Part shown: in pieces, positions 10,328-20,192 of the stretch
How the letters are laid out: the number at the start of each line of letters is the position of its first letter
Numbering within the stretch: the stretch's first letter is position 1
Assembly: GCA_021399435.1 (NCBI GenBank)
Contig: JAJTUP010000060.1
Span: 304,708 to 368,707, forward strand
Source of the DNA: Diaporthe sp. PMI_573
Lineage: Eukaryota; Ascomycota; Sordariomycetes; Diaporthales; Diaporthaceae
DNA length: 64,000 nt
Direction of reading: 5' to 3'
Made by a program: the position numbers and the translations under genes
The notes under the pieces: generated by a model
The model's database searches: none
Told to the model about the DNA's origin: nothing
The model's input: the letters and a program-made list of their open reading frames with translations, nothing else

Positions 10328-13300
10328 ATGACTGTGGCCACAGAGACTGCCGTTGTTTCGAACGGTGTCGCCCCTGTCGGCAAGGCCGGCAGGACGGCAG
10401 CATCGCCGCCAGCCTCGCCGCCTGACTTGGATATTATTGATATTCGCTGTGCCGCTGTGGAGATCAACATCAAGGAAGAAATAAACTCCCTGTTCAAGGC
10501 CCAGGATGGTCCAAGGAGGCTTCCAACCCTCCTTTTATATGACGAGCAAGGTCTTCAGCTGTTTGAGGCGGTACGGCTCCTCCCTCTACCGCCCGCCTGT
10601 AAATGCAAACTCATGCTGAATACGTGCTAGATCACGTACTTGGACGAGTACTACCTCACCAATGATGAGATCCAGATCCTCAAGGAATCGGCTTCAAAGA
10701 TTGCCGAGATCATCCCGGACAAGTCCATGTTCATTGAGCTTGGGAGTGGGTATGTCTCGGAAAAAGTCCGTCCCCATCTGGCACCTGATGCTGATCTCGT
10801 AGTAACCTGCGTAAGGTGAACTTGCTTCTCGAGGCATTTGAACGTGCCGAGAAGCAAATTGACTACTATGCTCTTGATTTGTCCCGCCAAGAGCTTGAGA
10901 GGACCCTTGCTCAGCTCCCAGCCTACAAGCATGTCAAAAGCCACGGGCTTTGGGGCACCTACGATGACGGGAGGGAATGGCTGAAGCGGCCAGCTAACAT
11001 GAGCCGCCAGAAATGCGTCGTATCCCTTGGGTCGAGCATTGGTTAGTTATGTCTAGGCGCTGGTCTTGCCTCCTTGCGCTGCAACGGCTGAGAATGGCGC
11101 AGGAAACTTCCTCCGCGACGAGGCGTCGGATTTCCTGAGGGGATTTGCAGATGTTCTGAGTCCAGGGGACACAATGTTGGTTGGCCTGGACTCATGTATG
11201 GATCCGGCTAAGGTCTAGTAAGCTGATATCTACATGCACACAAAACCATCTCGCACAGTACTGACCTGCCTACCCACAGTCACGCGTACAATGGTCAGTC
11301 CCGCCGGTTCCGCAGGCACTATTCTACAGGAGGCGTACTGATTACCGATGGGCACGGTTAGATAGAGAGGGTGTCACCCATGAGTAAGTTGTACCACAAT
11401 AGCTTCCCACACTGACATGCCGGCTAAGACACTCTCACAGCTTTATACTCAACGGGCTGGTCAACGCTAATCAGATCCTTGGCGAGGAAGCGTTCGACTT
11501 GCAAGACTGGCGGGTTATTGGGGAGTATGTATACGATGACGAGGGAGGCCGACACCAAGCCTTCTACTCACCAGTGAGGGACGTGGTCGTCCTCGGGGAG
11601 ACAATCAAGGCGAACGAGCGCATCCAGGTTGAACAGAGCCTGAAGTACTCCCAAGCCGCCGCCACAAGACTATGGAGCTTGGCTGGTGTGACCACGGCGG
11701 ACCAGTGGGCCCTGGGCCAGGAATACGGTGAGTTCACGACTACCTCCGAATTATATCGTTGTACGACCCCCGGCCCACTCCTTGACTGGCTGCTTTGTTT
11801 CCTCCAAAAAGCAGCTGTGTCAGAGAGGATGACGTTCCCCCACGTTCCTGGCGCAGTACGACCAGTCATGGCCCGTTTCTTCACGGAATTGCCCCCTAAC
11901 TTTGCCTCACGCATGTAATCCCCGCCCTATGCGTGTGTCTGCTGATGCTCCGGCTGCTGCGGGGCTCGGCGGGCTTGCGAGGCTAGGGCGTGCGAGGCTT
12001 GGGTTCAAGACATTGCTTATTTAGAGGCTCGGGCCTACTGGCCCCCGAACTCTCTGACCCAGCTGCCTGGATCTTATCTGATTGACTGTCCCTGCAGGTC
12101 TCCACATGCTAGTCAAGCCCAGAATGCCGTTCAGCCTAATTCAATCTGCTTACGCCTCGTCCGCGCTGCCCACTCTGGCCGATTGGGAGGGCCTCTGGAC
12201 AGCATGGGATACCGTCACCAGGGACATGCTGCCGCATGAGGAGCTCCTAGATCGGCCAATTCGGCTCCGGAACGCCTGCATCTTCTATATCGGGCACATA
12301 CCGACCTTTTTGGACATCCAACTCAACAAGACAACCAAGACTCCCCCAACCGAGCCGAAAGGTTACGCGGCCATCTTTGAACGTGGTATTGATCCTGATG
12401 TCGATAACCCTGAGAGATGCCACAGTCACTCAGAAACGCCAAAGGAGTGGCCCCCAGTGCAGGAGATTGTGACTTACCAGAACAGTGTTCGCAAACGGCT
12501 GCGGAGCTTGTACGACGGTGGGGCTGAGAGAATCCCTCGTGATGTAGGGAGGGCCATCTGGTGCAGCTTTGAACATGAGGTCATGCACTTGGAGACGCTG
12601 TTATACATGCTCCTACAAAGTGACAAGACGCTGCCACCACCCAACACCGCGCACCCCGATTTTGAGGAGCTGGCCGAGAAGGCCAAGGCTGCCAGGGTTC
12701 CGAACCAATGGTTTGACGTGCCAGCGAAGGAGATCAGCATTGGCTTGGACGACCCGGAGGACGGAACCGACACTCAACGTCACTATGGGTGGTATGTGAA
12801 TAACCAAGTCAACAGATGACCTAGTGCCACGCAGTAACTAATGAGGAGCAGGGACAATGAGAGACCAAAAAGGAAAATTAAAGTGCATGCATTCCAGGCC
12901 CAGGGTAGGGCCATCACAAATGAGGAGGTAAGACGCAGGCGCAGTCATATCATGAAGCAAATACTGAAGCTTTGACAGTATGCACAGTACATGTACGCAA
13001 CAGACACGTCGCAGTTGCCAGCATCCTGGGCAGAGGTCAAGCCAGACGAGGCACCCAATGGCGATGCCCTCGCGACCGGGCCCGCGGGCTCAACTCATAC
13101 AAACGGGCATACCCACGTCAACGGCCACGCCGAGAGCCATCCCTCGCTGCCAAGCTCTTTGCTTTCGAGCAAGGCGGTGCGAACTGTTTATGGACTCGTA
13201 CCCCTGAAGTATGCCCTTGACTGGCCCATCTCTGCCTCATACAACGAGCTCTCCGGCTGCGCGTCATGGTTAGGTGGGCGGATACCCACCTTCGAGGAGG

Positions 13301-14013
13301 TGCAGAGTATCTACGACCACGTCGACATCCTGAAGAGGAAGGAGGCCGAGAGGAAGCTCGGGAAGACGGTACCCGCAGTGAACGGGTGAGAACCCCCTCC
13401 GCCCATCACGTTATCTCAATGCGTTTTTCTCGAGCGCGGAGCATTAACTGGGTCGCTGTACTATAGTCACCTCAGCAACAATGGCGTCCAAGAGACACCA
13501 CCATCACGAGCTACGGGAAAGCCAGGGGACGGTGGAGATCAAAGCGACCTCTTCATCGACCTCGACGGCACAAACGTCGGTTTCCAGCACTGGCACCCCG
13601 TCCCGGTCACGGCTGGCGGCAACCGCCTGGCCGGGCAGGGCGAGGCGGGCGGCCTCTGGGAGTGGACGAGCTCACCACTACGGAGGTGGCCCGAATTCGA
13701 GCCGATGGCCCTGTATCCTCTCTACACGGGTGAGTGATCGTGACTATTCGGCTGGTGTGCCGGCGGCGATGGTGTTTGGCTGACCTTGTGGCTCGGCAGC
13801 CGACTTCTTTGATGAGAAGCATAATATCGTCCTAGGTGGATCGTGGGCCACGCACCCGCGGATTGCTGGGAGAAAGTCATTGTAAGTCACCCTCTAGCTA
13901 AGAATTACCTAGACTTTGATGTGCTGATTGGATTTCTCTACAGCATTAACTGGTACCAACGCAATTATCTGTTCGCGTGGGTAGGAGCCAGGCTCGTGCG
14001 AGACGTCCAGTAG
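10328..14013 (+). CDS. egt1: Ergothioneine synthase Egt1 (EgtD methyltransferase fused to EgtB sulfoxide synthase)
   Basis: Fungal Egt1 trimethylates histidine to hercynine and then joins it to cysteine with O2 to make hercynylcysteine sulfoxide, the route to the antioxidant ergothioneine. Thirteen exons (10328-10570, 10631-10749, 10803-11041, 11103-11217, 11280-11293, 11362-11383, 11441-11727, 12098-12791, 12852-12927, 12979-13385, 13467-13729, 13800-13881, 13944-14013) total 876 residues. Residues 1-346 are the SAM-dependent EgtD part (IELGSG near 118, VVSLGSSIGNFLRDE, LVGLDSCMDP). Residues 350-520 are the DinB-like part with the iron ligands in HEVMHLE (506-512). The C-terminal FGE-sulfatase fold shows CASWLGGRIPTFEEV, GLWEWTSSPL and LGGSWATHPRIAGR. 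Exons 5 and 6 are only 14 and 22 nt. The 370-nt intron 7 separates the two catalytic modules. Identification is very secure. Confidence 0.96.
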
Positions 14014-14706
14014 TTGCTGGACACCAATTCCTGCCTTGTCCAAAAGCCTGCTTCAACACGGGTTCACATCGACTCATGGACTATTCTGCCACTCAACTTG
14101 GCTTGGAATCTTACGCGATGTACACTTGCGATGTTTGCATGAGGGCCACGATAACGAATTCTAGGACAAGGGAGTCAGAGACCCCTCATGGTCGCATCTC
14201 GGTTCGGCGTGTTGAGTTTTACAAGGCTCTTGGGGAAAAAACATGTTTCTTGGGCTTTGTATGGAGTTATTTGTATTGACAACACTTCCAACCTTCTGGA
14301 GAGCCCACATGCCTGAGCATAATTCATGTCTGTTCATCATTCCTTTCCGGGCTGCGTCTGACTTAATCTGCCGCATTGACGACAGTTCCATTCTCTTGAA
14401 AAGCCCACATGCCCTGAGCAGAATTCCTGTCTGTTCATCATCCCTCTCCGGCCTGAATCTGAGTTAGTTTGCTGTGGGGATGAAAGCGTCGGCTGTCGTC
14501 TACTTACTACGCATACTTGACCATCAGTGAACGTACAGCATTCGACCACGCATACAGTGTACTGGGGTCATCCCACACGGCGATCGATTAGCGACCCGTT
14601 GTTTGTGGGAACTCAATCTCTGAAAGTGCCCATCTAGGTTGTCCCGCTGTTCCGCCATTTGCGCGCACTGCGGCTTCGTCCAATGGCTTCGGGCGCGAGA
14701 CTGGAC
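14014..14706. other. Convergent intergenic region containing a tandem duplication
   Basis: Between the stop codons of egt1 and eIF2B alpha; no gene supported. It contains the 100-bp direct repeat listed separately. Confidence 0.5.
14274..14476. repeat. Imperfect 100-bp tandem duplication
   Basis: Unit 1 (14274-14373) and unit 2 (14374-14476) align along their length with a period of 100 bases: both start (T/C)ATTGAC(A/G)ACA(C/G)TTCCA, share AAGCCCACATGCC or GAGCCCACATGCC, then GAGCA(T/G)AATTC and TGTCTGTTCATCAT, and end in a TCTGA(C/G)TTA block. The copies differ at scattered positions, so the duplication is not recent. It lies in the 3' gap between convergent genes. Confidence 0.85.
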
Positions 14707-15858
14707 TCAAGAATTATAAATTCTGAGGACGAAGTCGAGAACAGACGCAGGGGTCTTCACACCCTGTTCCGTGATGAAGGCTTGGACCATCTCGGGCGGC
14801 TGATAGCTTGTCAGTGCTTTTCTCAGTGCGTGCACAAGACCTGGGCTTACCGTGTAGTCTGCCCGCCACTGAGACGGCGACTCGAGTATCGGGGCGTCCT
14901 CGTCGCCGCCCTTTTGGAAGTCGAGGATATTCTGCTTGATGCCGAGCTTTCCAGCGACATCCTTCTGGTCCAACGGGAGGGTCATGGCGAACTTGTGCGT
15001 CTCGGTGACGACGTAGAAATCCTTGTTGAGGTTCTTGGCGACCGCGGCGAGCTGGAAGGTTCCCATGCGGCTGAGGACGCCTCCCCGCTGGCAGACGGCC
15101 TCGGCGCCGACAAAGACCCTGTCGACCTTCCCAAGCTTCATGGCGTGGGCCATGCTGGCGACGTCGACGGTGGAGACGGGGACCCCTCGCTGCCGCAGCG
15201 CCTTCACAGCGGGCTCGCTGTCGGCGCTGCCGTCCATGACGTAGATGACCCTGAAGTCGGGGCTCCCGTGCAGCTGCGTCCTCCTCTCGGCGGCGCGGAG
15301 CAGGAGCTGCTTCACGCAGCGGCTGCCACCGCTCGTCATCACAGTGCTACCCGGCCTGACGTAGCGCGCGCCGACGTCGGCTATAGCGACGCGGGCTTCC
15401 TTGGCCTGGGCGGCGAAGTTACGGCTGTTGCGGACCAGGTACTGGCGCATCTCGTCGAAGCTCATGTCCGAGTCGCTGGCGACTCGCATATTGGAGCCCT
15501 TGTCCCCGGTCTCCTGCCTAAGGGACCGCTGGAGGGTCTTCATGAAGAGCTCTGCGCCGGCGGTGGCCGGGACTGGGTTCGCTACGGAGGTCTTGAGGAG
15601 CTTGATTTGTGCGTTGAGGATCTCGATCGTCTCCCAGACGGTGGAGGTGGTGGTGAGGCTGAGGAGCTCGATGAGGGCTTCTACGGCCGCGACGGGCATG
15701 GAGACGTCTTTGTCTTCGGACAGAAGGCGGTTGTAGGTCGCGACCAGGTCGAAGACATCGCCATTTTCGGTCCTGACCGCTGACGCCGACACTGGGGTAG
15801 GAGATCGAATAGGGAGGTCTTTGCCCGCTGGGGCTGGCGCCAATAGATCTGTCGTCAT
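14707..15858 (-). CDS. GCN3: Translation initiation factor eIF2B subunit alpha (Gcn3)
   Basis: Regulatory alpha subunit of eIF2B, the guanine-nucleotide exchange factor for eIF2; it senses eIF2 phosphorylation in the cytosol. The frame is open from 15858 to 14707 (383 codons), but the family C-terminus shows that 14800-14850 is a 51-nt intron without an in-frame stop: splicing turns DYTVSPGL...YQPPEMVQ into DYTPPEMVQAFITEQGV, matching the conserved DYTPPELI..L.T..GVLTPS ending. The spliced protein is 366 residues. The ISOCOT-type fold is visible in GSTVMTSGGSR, VIYVMDGSADSEP, VDRVFVGAEAV, GGVLSRMGTFQLA and DFYVVTETHKF. The start follows the family after a short variable leader. Very secure. 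Confidence 0.95.
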   Translation of the reverse strand: MTTDLLAPAPAGKDLPIRSPTPVSASAVRTENGDVFDLVATYNRLLSEDKDVSMPVAAVEALIELLSLTTTSTVWETIEILNAQIKLLKTSVANPVPATAGAELFMKTLQRSLRQETGDKGSNMRVASDSDMSFDEMRQYLVRNSRNFAAQAKEARVAIADVGARYVRPGSTVMTSGGSRCVKQLLLRAAERRTQLHGSPDFRVIYVMDGSADSEPAVKALRQRGVPVSTVDVASMAHAMKLGKVDRVFVGAEAVCQRGGVLSRMGTFQLAAVAKNLNKDFYVVTETHKFAMTLPLDQKDVAGKLGIKQNILDFQKGGDEDAPILESPSQWRADYTVSPGLVHALRKALTSYQPPEMVQAFITEQGVKTPASVLDFVLRIYNS

Positions 15859-16525
15859 TTCGAGGATTCTGCTGGAGGTCTGGGGAGCGTTACTGTGTGT
15901 TGCGATGGTATCTGGGTCCGGAATTGCAGTCGTGCGGAAATATGTTTGTTGTGTAATCGAAAGGGTTGGGCTCGATCACACAGTGGGATGAGGTGAGTCA
16001 AAGTGACCGGCGTGGGGCCCTGGGAGTGGTATTTTGCCGGCTGGTTTTCGGACCAGCGCGTTTTGTGACAAAAACCCAACTTCTCACCCTCTTACCTCTC
16101 AACCTGCTACCTCTTATCCTCTGCCTCTTGACCTCTACACCTCCACTCTCTTCACCTCTATCCTCCCTAGGTGCAATTTAACCTTTGGCTGTACGGTTCT
16201 GATGAGTGTAGGGGTGTATGTAGTGTAGGGTTTCTTTGGAAGATGGGTTTTGTCGCAAAAATCGACCTGGTCCACGCCTACACTGGCAACACTGGCAACA
16301 CTGGGACTCTTTCACCGCCTTCTACCTTCGGCCCCCCCCCCCTGTGTGCGGGTCTTGGAGGGGTACAGCAGCTGTACAGGGGTAGCTCCCCGGTACTCCG
16401 TAGCCAGATCACCACTTATCCATACGTCCCCCCTGAATCTGGTTTCGCGACTTGTTCCACCTTTAAACAACCTCGTCTGCTTTTCAAGAAATACTTGGAA
16501 CCGGATTCTCTTTTCTGTGCCCACG
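15859..16525. promoter_or_regulatory. Divergent promoter region of eIF2B alpha and the NECAP-like gene
   Basis: No gene seen. It contains a long C/T-rich tract at about 16081-16170 with repeated ACCTCT, three copies of CACTGG(C/G)AA at about 16279-16304 and an 11-base C run at 16332-16342, all upstream of the NECAP start. The open frame entering the NECAP gene from 16250 is read-through of its leader, not coding. Confidence 0.5.
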
Positions 16526-17302
16526 ATGGAGTCGTTCGATCCTGCAACGGGCCAGCAGCTGCCCTCTGACGCAATCCAGCGCATCCTCTTCATCGCAACA
16601 AGCGTTCATGTCTACAACATCCCGCCCCTGGCATCGACCAAGGGTTATACTGCAGCCACATGGACCGAGGACCCCAAGCGCCACATAATAACCTGTCGGC
16701 TGCGGGTCATCGAGACTGCTTTGCCCCAGCCCGGCGGAGATGACAAGGTCAAGACCGATGTCGTCCTCGAGGACACATCAAGCGGGCAGCTCTTTGCCGC
16801 CGCCCCTTACACCACGCCTGCCGTCGTAGAGCCAGCCCTTGACAGCTCGCGTTTCTTCGCCGTGAGGGTGCAGGACCCCAGCGGGCGGAAGGCTACCCTT
16901 GGCATCGGCTTCGAGGAGCGGAGCGAAGCCTTTGACTTTGGTGTTGCGCTGCAAGATGCGAGGAAGGGACTAGGGCTGGACGGCGGCCCTTCCGATTCAT
17001 CCCCGCAGCAGAAGCAGAAGGAGAGCGCCGAAGAAAAGCGCGACCTCTCCTTGAAGGAGGGCGAGACAATCACGGTGAACCTCGGCGGTAAGTTTGGGCG
17101 GCGACGGCCGCAGAACGAACCTGAGCCTGCCGCAACGGGCGCGGGTCTTTCGTCCTTCTCCTTGCCGCCTCCTCCGTCTGGATCCAGTTCCCGTGGGGGG
17201 TTCTCTTTGGCTCCTCCCCCGAGCGCCCAGGACGTCAAGCAAGACCAGAAGACAGCGAAAGACTTGGGATTCGACGACGGGCAGTTTGGCGAGTTCGCCT
17301 GA
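16526..17302 (+). CDS. NECAP-like adaptin-ear-binding coat-associated protein
   Basis: Single-exon gene of 258 residues. The N-terminal two thirds (about 10-150) is the NECAP PHear domain (DUF1681): IQRILFIATSVHVYNIPP, then ATWTEDPKRHIITCRLRVIE, VVLEDTSSGQLFAAAPY, DSSRFFAVRVQDPSGRKATLG and GFEERSEAFDFGVALQDARK. The tail is proline/serine-rich and ends in DDGQFGEFA, a WxxF-like or acidic peptide such as those that bind AP-2 ear domains. Family role: clathrin-mediated endocytosis, controlling AP-2 at the plasma membrane. The ATG at 16526 starts MESFDPATGQQL and follows family starts; the longer upstream frame lacks support. Secure. Confidence 0.92.
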   Translation: MESFDPATGQQLPSDAIQRILFIATSVHVYNIPPLASTKGYTAATWTEDPKRHIITCRLRVIETALPQPGGDDKVKTDVVLEDTSSGQLFAAAPYTTPAVVEPALDSSRFFAVRVQDPSGRKATLGIGFEERSEAFDFGVALQDARKGLGLDGGPSDSSPQQKQKESAEEKRDLSLKEGETITVNLGGKFGRRRPQNEPEPAATGAGLSSFSLPPPPSGSSSRGGFSLAPPPSAQDVKQDQKTAKDLGFDDGQFGEFA

Positions 17303-17580
17303 ACCAGGGCGGACACGCATGTTGCACGGCCGAAGATCGGGCCTAGCCATACGGCTGAACTGAAGATGGATCTAGTCACGATCTACTCAAAAGACATCAC
17401 TTGACCAGAGGAGACCACGCATCGAGGCGAGGTGACATCCGCCCCGGTGAGGACTGGAGGTGAAAACTCGATCGTCTTGGGGAGATGTCAGAATTCAAGT
17501 AAACTACACTACACTCGGCATTGAACTCCACGCGTCATGTTTGGTGGCGGTACACCTGCAATCTCCATACCTTTCGCCAA

Positions 17581-18468
17581 TCATGGAAAGCGCCAAATGG
17601 TCTTCAACCCAGGCATACTCATCCTTTTATCTTTTGGCGAGGGCGAGAATGTATCAGCAAGCGACCACCGCCGGACGGGTTCCGCCACCAGACTGTGTCG
17701 CCTGACGTCTTCCACTTTAACTGAGGAGTCGTCGTCACCATACTCTGCCACAGACACCACCTGGTCCAGGCTTGCGAGATGCGATCCCTGCTCGTACGGC
17801 ACGACAGGATCCACTGTTGAGCACGTCGGGCTGAAAAAATAGGGGGAGCAGAGGGGACTCGGTGGCATCGGCATCGGCATCGGCATCGGAGAATAGAGGC
17901 CTGCAGGCAGGGGTGTGAGAGGTGATATTGGCGTCAGCGGCGTTAAAGGCGGCATTTGGACCTGGCCCCAGGGCTGTGGCGGCGGGTATTGATATGAGAA
18001 CAGGCTCGTCTGCTGGGCCTGGTAGAAGTATGTGAGGTCTTCGTTCTGCAGGTCGTTCAATCTCATCGTGATGAGCTCCTCCTGCTTGCGGGCCTCAGCG
18101 ATCTTGCTCCTTAGCAGGCCGGCTTCCTTCCGAAGCTTCCTCGCCTCGCCCTTGCTCTGCGCAGACCCAAGTCGTGTTTCCACGTTGTGGAGGGCATGTG
18201 AGAGCCTTTCGCCCCTTGCGTGCTGCCTGCGGAGGTTTTCGACGAGGTATGAGCGCTCGTTGGACAATCCAACCAGGGGTTGGCTGTCGAAGCTCATGCT
18301 GCGAAAGTTACGTATGGGTTCCGGGCAAAGGATCGAGTTGGGTATGTAGTTGTTTCTGACTTGCTGGATGGCAAGATTTCCGATTTGCTGCACCAGGCTG
18401 CCCAGATTTGAGTTGTAGCCAGGCCCTTCATGCTGGTCAGCTGCCAGTGTGGCTTTTCGAATAGACAT
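17581..18468 (-). CDS. Unknown protein with coiled coil and proline-rich region
   Basis: A 295-codon open frame I do not recognise. From the ATG at 18468 it begins MSIRKATLAADQHEG. Residues about 75-155 look like a coiled coil rich in R, E, K and L (GERLSHALHNVETRLGSAQS, KLRKEAGLLRSKIAEARKQ). The next 60 residues are proline-rich (PPLTPLTPISPLTPLPAG) and include MPMPMPMP, coded by four tandem GGCATC hexamers at 17863-17888. The end has serine/arginine phosphorylation-like motifs (RRHSL, RRWSL). The open frame continues upstream to 18552 but without an ATG, so a 5' exon could be missing. No transmembrane or signal sequence. Possibly cytoskeletal or regulatory; function unknown. Confidence 0.6.
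   Translation of the reverse strand: MSIRKATLAADQHEGPGYNSNLGSLVQQIGNLAIQQVRNNYIPNSILCPEPIRNFRSMSFDSQPLVGLSNERSYLVENLRRQHARGERLSHALHNVETRLGSAQSKGEARKLRKEAGLLRSKIAEARKQEELITMRLNDLQNEDLTYFYQAQQTSLFSYQYPPPQPWGQVQMPPLTPLTPISPLTPLPAGLYSPMPMPMPMPPSPLCSPYFFSPTCSTVDPVVPYEQGSHLASLDQVVSVAEYGDDDSSVKVEDVRRHSLVAEPVRRWSLADTFSPSPKDKRMSMPGLKTIWRFP
17863..17888. repeat. GGCATC hexanucleotide repeat
   Basis: Four perfect tandem GGCATC units inside the unknown coiled-coil gene; on the coding strand they encode Pro-Met dipeptides, so copy changes keep the frame. Confidence 0.9.
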
Positions 18469-19184
18469 GATCGTTATAACTTGTGGCCTCTGATTTGCTA
18501 TTAGATCTGGGTGTGTGCCGAGTTCTTGGGTTCTACACAAGTACCGGCTCAATCAGCCGTAATGAGATACTACAAGTACAGCCCTTTTCTTTGTAAGCAC
18601 AGGCTTCTCATGACGAGGCAAAGAACCGGCAGATGTGAGACAAAGGCAACGAATGTTTCTAGACTAGCGCGACCTGAGTATATCTAAATGCTCGCCCGGC
18701 CCAAAACTAATCTGGCGCCGAGTCTTTGTTGTGCCTCCAGAGGAACCAAAATTCTCCAGGCTCACATGTGCCCCGCTGATATTCAAGCACGTTATTGACG
18801 TCAGGAGAGTTGAGGACTCCGGCCCAGATATCAAGGCTTGCTTGAACCCGACTCGACGATTCCATGATCTGTTGCCCTGCAACAGCTGGAAGCTAAGGAG
18901 GCCAGGGCGAGGTAGATATCAGAATGGGCTCCAATTTCTTCGAGCGCTATATATCTGTGTCGAGTGAGCATAGAGACGCACAAGTGTCCGCTACCCGCTA
19001 CAGGATAATCATATAAGAGGCAAGCAAGCCGCAGGGGCCCCGCAATAGGTTTTCCGATTATTATTATTTTTTTGAGAATGTGGCTACCTAAGTTTTTACC
19101 GTACTAATTTATGTGACTATTATGCTTTTCCAGTTATTCGCTACTCATATGTTGAAGCCATCGTGTCCTGGAGATGAAGCAAGA
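18469..19184. other. Intergenic region, nothing recognised
   Basis: Between the start of the coiled-coil gene and the stop of the radical SAM gene, both on the minus strand. It should hold the coiled-coil gene's promoter. An AT-rich patch lies at about 19055-19135; no gene seen. Confidence 0.4.
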
Positions 19185-20192
19185 TCAGCGATTTGGAGTC
19201 GTGATGGAGCGGACCGGAATATGGACATTACCTGGAGGATCACAGAACCGCCAGAGACCAGCCGCTTCAGCAGCCTTTCTGACGGACGATATCTCGTCGT
19301 TCGTGACGGCGCGGTTGATGTCAGAATATCGCACGTCGCCATCACCGCTGCCGGCACCTTCTGCCTCTTTGTCTTTTCCCCCACTCGTTTTGCGTCGTGG
19401 TTTGCCCACGTGCGCATCTGGATGGTACTGCTCCATGATGTTTACGAAGCAGTCTGTCGAAACTTCCTTCGCCAGGAACTCCATTATCCTCTTGCTCTCA
19501 GCTTCGAGACCCGGCATGACCAGGTGCCTCACCAACAAGCCTTTCTTGGCGATGCCGTCGCCTGTGAAGCATAGGTCGCCTACCTGGGCATGCATTGCCT
19601 TGATACTCTCCCTCGCCGCCGCTGCGTAATCCGGAGCCTTCAGCAGGCGTTTGGAGGTACTTGGCTCCCACACCTTAAAGTCCGGGAGGTAGATGTCAAC
19701 GAGCCCGTCCAGAAGCTCTATCGAGGCGAGGGAGTCGTAGGAAGACGTATTATATATGATAGGCAATGTAAGACCCAGCTCCCGGGCGTGCATGATCGCA
19801 AGCGCAACCTGGGGCACGACGTGCTCAGGGGTGACAAGGTTGATGTTGTGAGTCGACCCGACCTCCTGCAGCTTGAGGAACCACTCGCCCAGCTGCTCGG
19901 GTGAGAGGCTGAACCCGTTCTTCTGGTGCGAAATATCATGGTTCTGGCAAAAGGAGCAGCGCAGGTTGCACATGGAGAAGAAGACGGACCCCGAGCCGTT
20001 GTGCCCCTGGACACAGGGCTCCTCGCCGAAGTGCGGCGCGATAACGTTGACTACAACATCCGTCCCGACCAGACAGACGCCGGTCTTCTCGTAGCGATTC
20101 ACGCCGCAGAGCCTCGGACAGAGGTTGCAGTTCCGCAAGTGGGCGTAGGCGCTCGACCGTTTCAGAGCAGCATCTCGTGATGATAAGGTCAT
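19185..20192 (-). CDS. PflX-like radical SAM protein (COG1313-type)
   Basis: Intronless gene of 335 residues. The radical SAM cluster motif is CNLRCSFC at 75-82 (C75, C79, C82). An N-terminal extra cysteine set, C22, C25, C29 and C40 in CNLCPRLCGVNRYEKTGVC, is the hallmark of PflX/COG1313 proteins, as are HFGEEP, GSGSVFFSMCNLRC, NINLVTPEHVVPQ, PIIYNTSSY and VDIYLPDFK. Relatives are often annotated as pyruvate formate-lyase activating enzyme, but no glycyl-radical enzyme is nearby and the real substrate is unknown. A lysine/glycine-rich insertion (around KPRRKTSGGKDKEAEG) interrupts the C-terminal third. No targeting peptide is obvious. Lack of introns and the bacterial-looking family suggest ancient lateral transfer; that is inference. 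Confidence 0.88.
   Translation of the reverse strand: MTLSSRDAALKRSSAYAHLRNCNLCPRLCGVNRYEKTGVCLVGTDVVVNVIAPHFGEEPCVQGHNGSGSVFFSMCNLRCSFCQNHDISHQKNGFSLSPEQLGEWFLKLQEVGSTHNINLVTPEHVVPQVALAIMHARELGLTLPIIYNTSSYDSLASIELLDGLVDIYLPDFKVWEPSTSKRLLKAPDYAAAARESIKAMHAQVGDLCFTGDGIAKKGLLVRHLVMPGLEAESKRIMEFLAKEVSTDCFVNIMEQYHPDAHVGKPRRKTSGGKDKEAEGAGSGDGDVRYSDINRAVTNDEISSVRKAAEAAGLWRFCDPPGNVHIPVRSITTPNR

Noticed and set aside
14659..15783. 374-codon open frame antisense to eIF2B alpha
   Set aside because: Shadow of the conserved gene on the opposite strand; its L/V/D/G-rich, repetitive composition is typical of antisense frames.
19185..20192. Calling the radical SAM protein a true pyruvate formate-lyase activating enzyme
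   Set aside because: The extra cysteine set places it in the PflX/COG1313 group rather than PflA, and no glycyl-radical enzyme is nearby.
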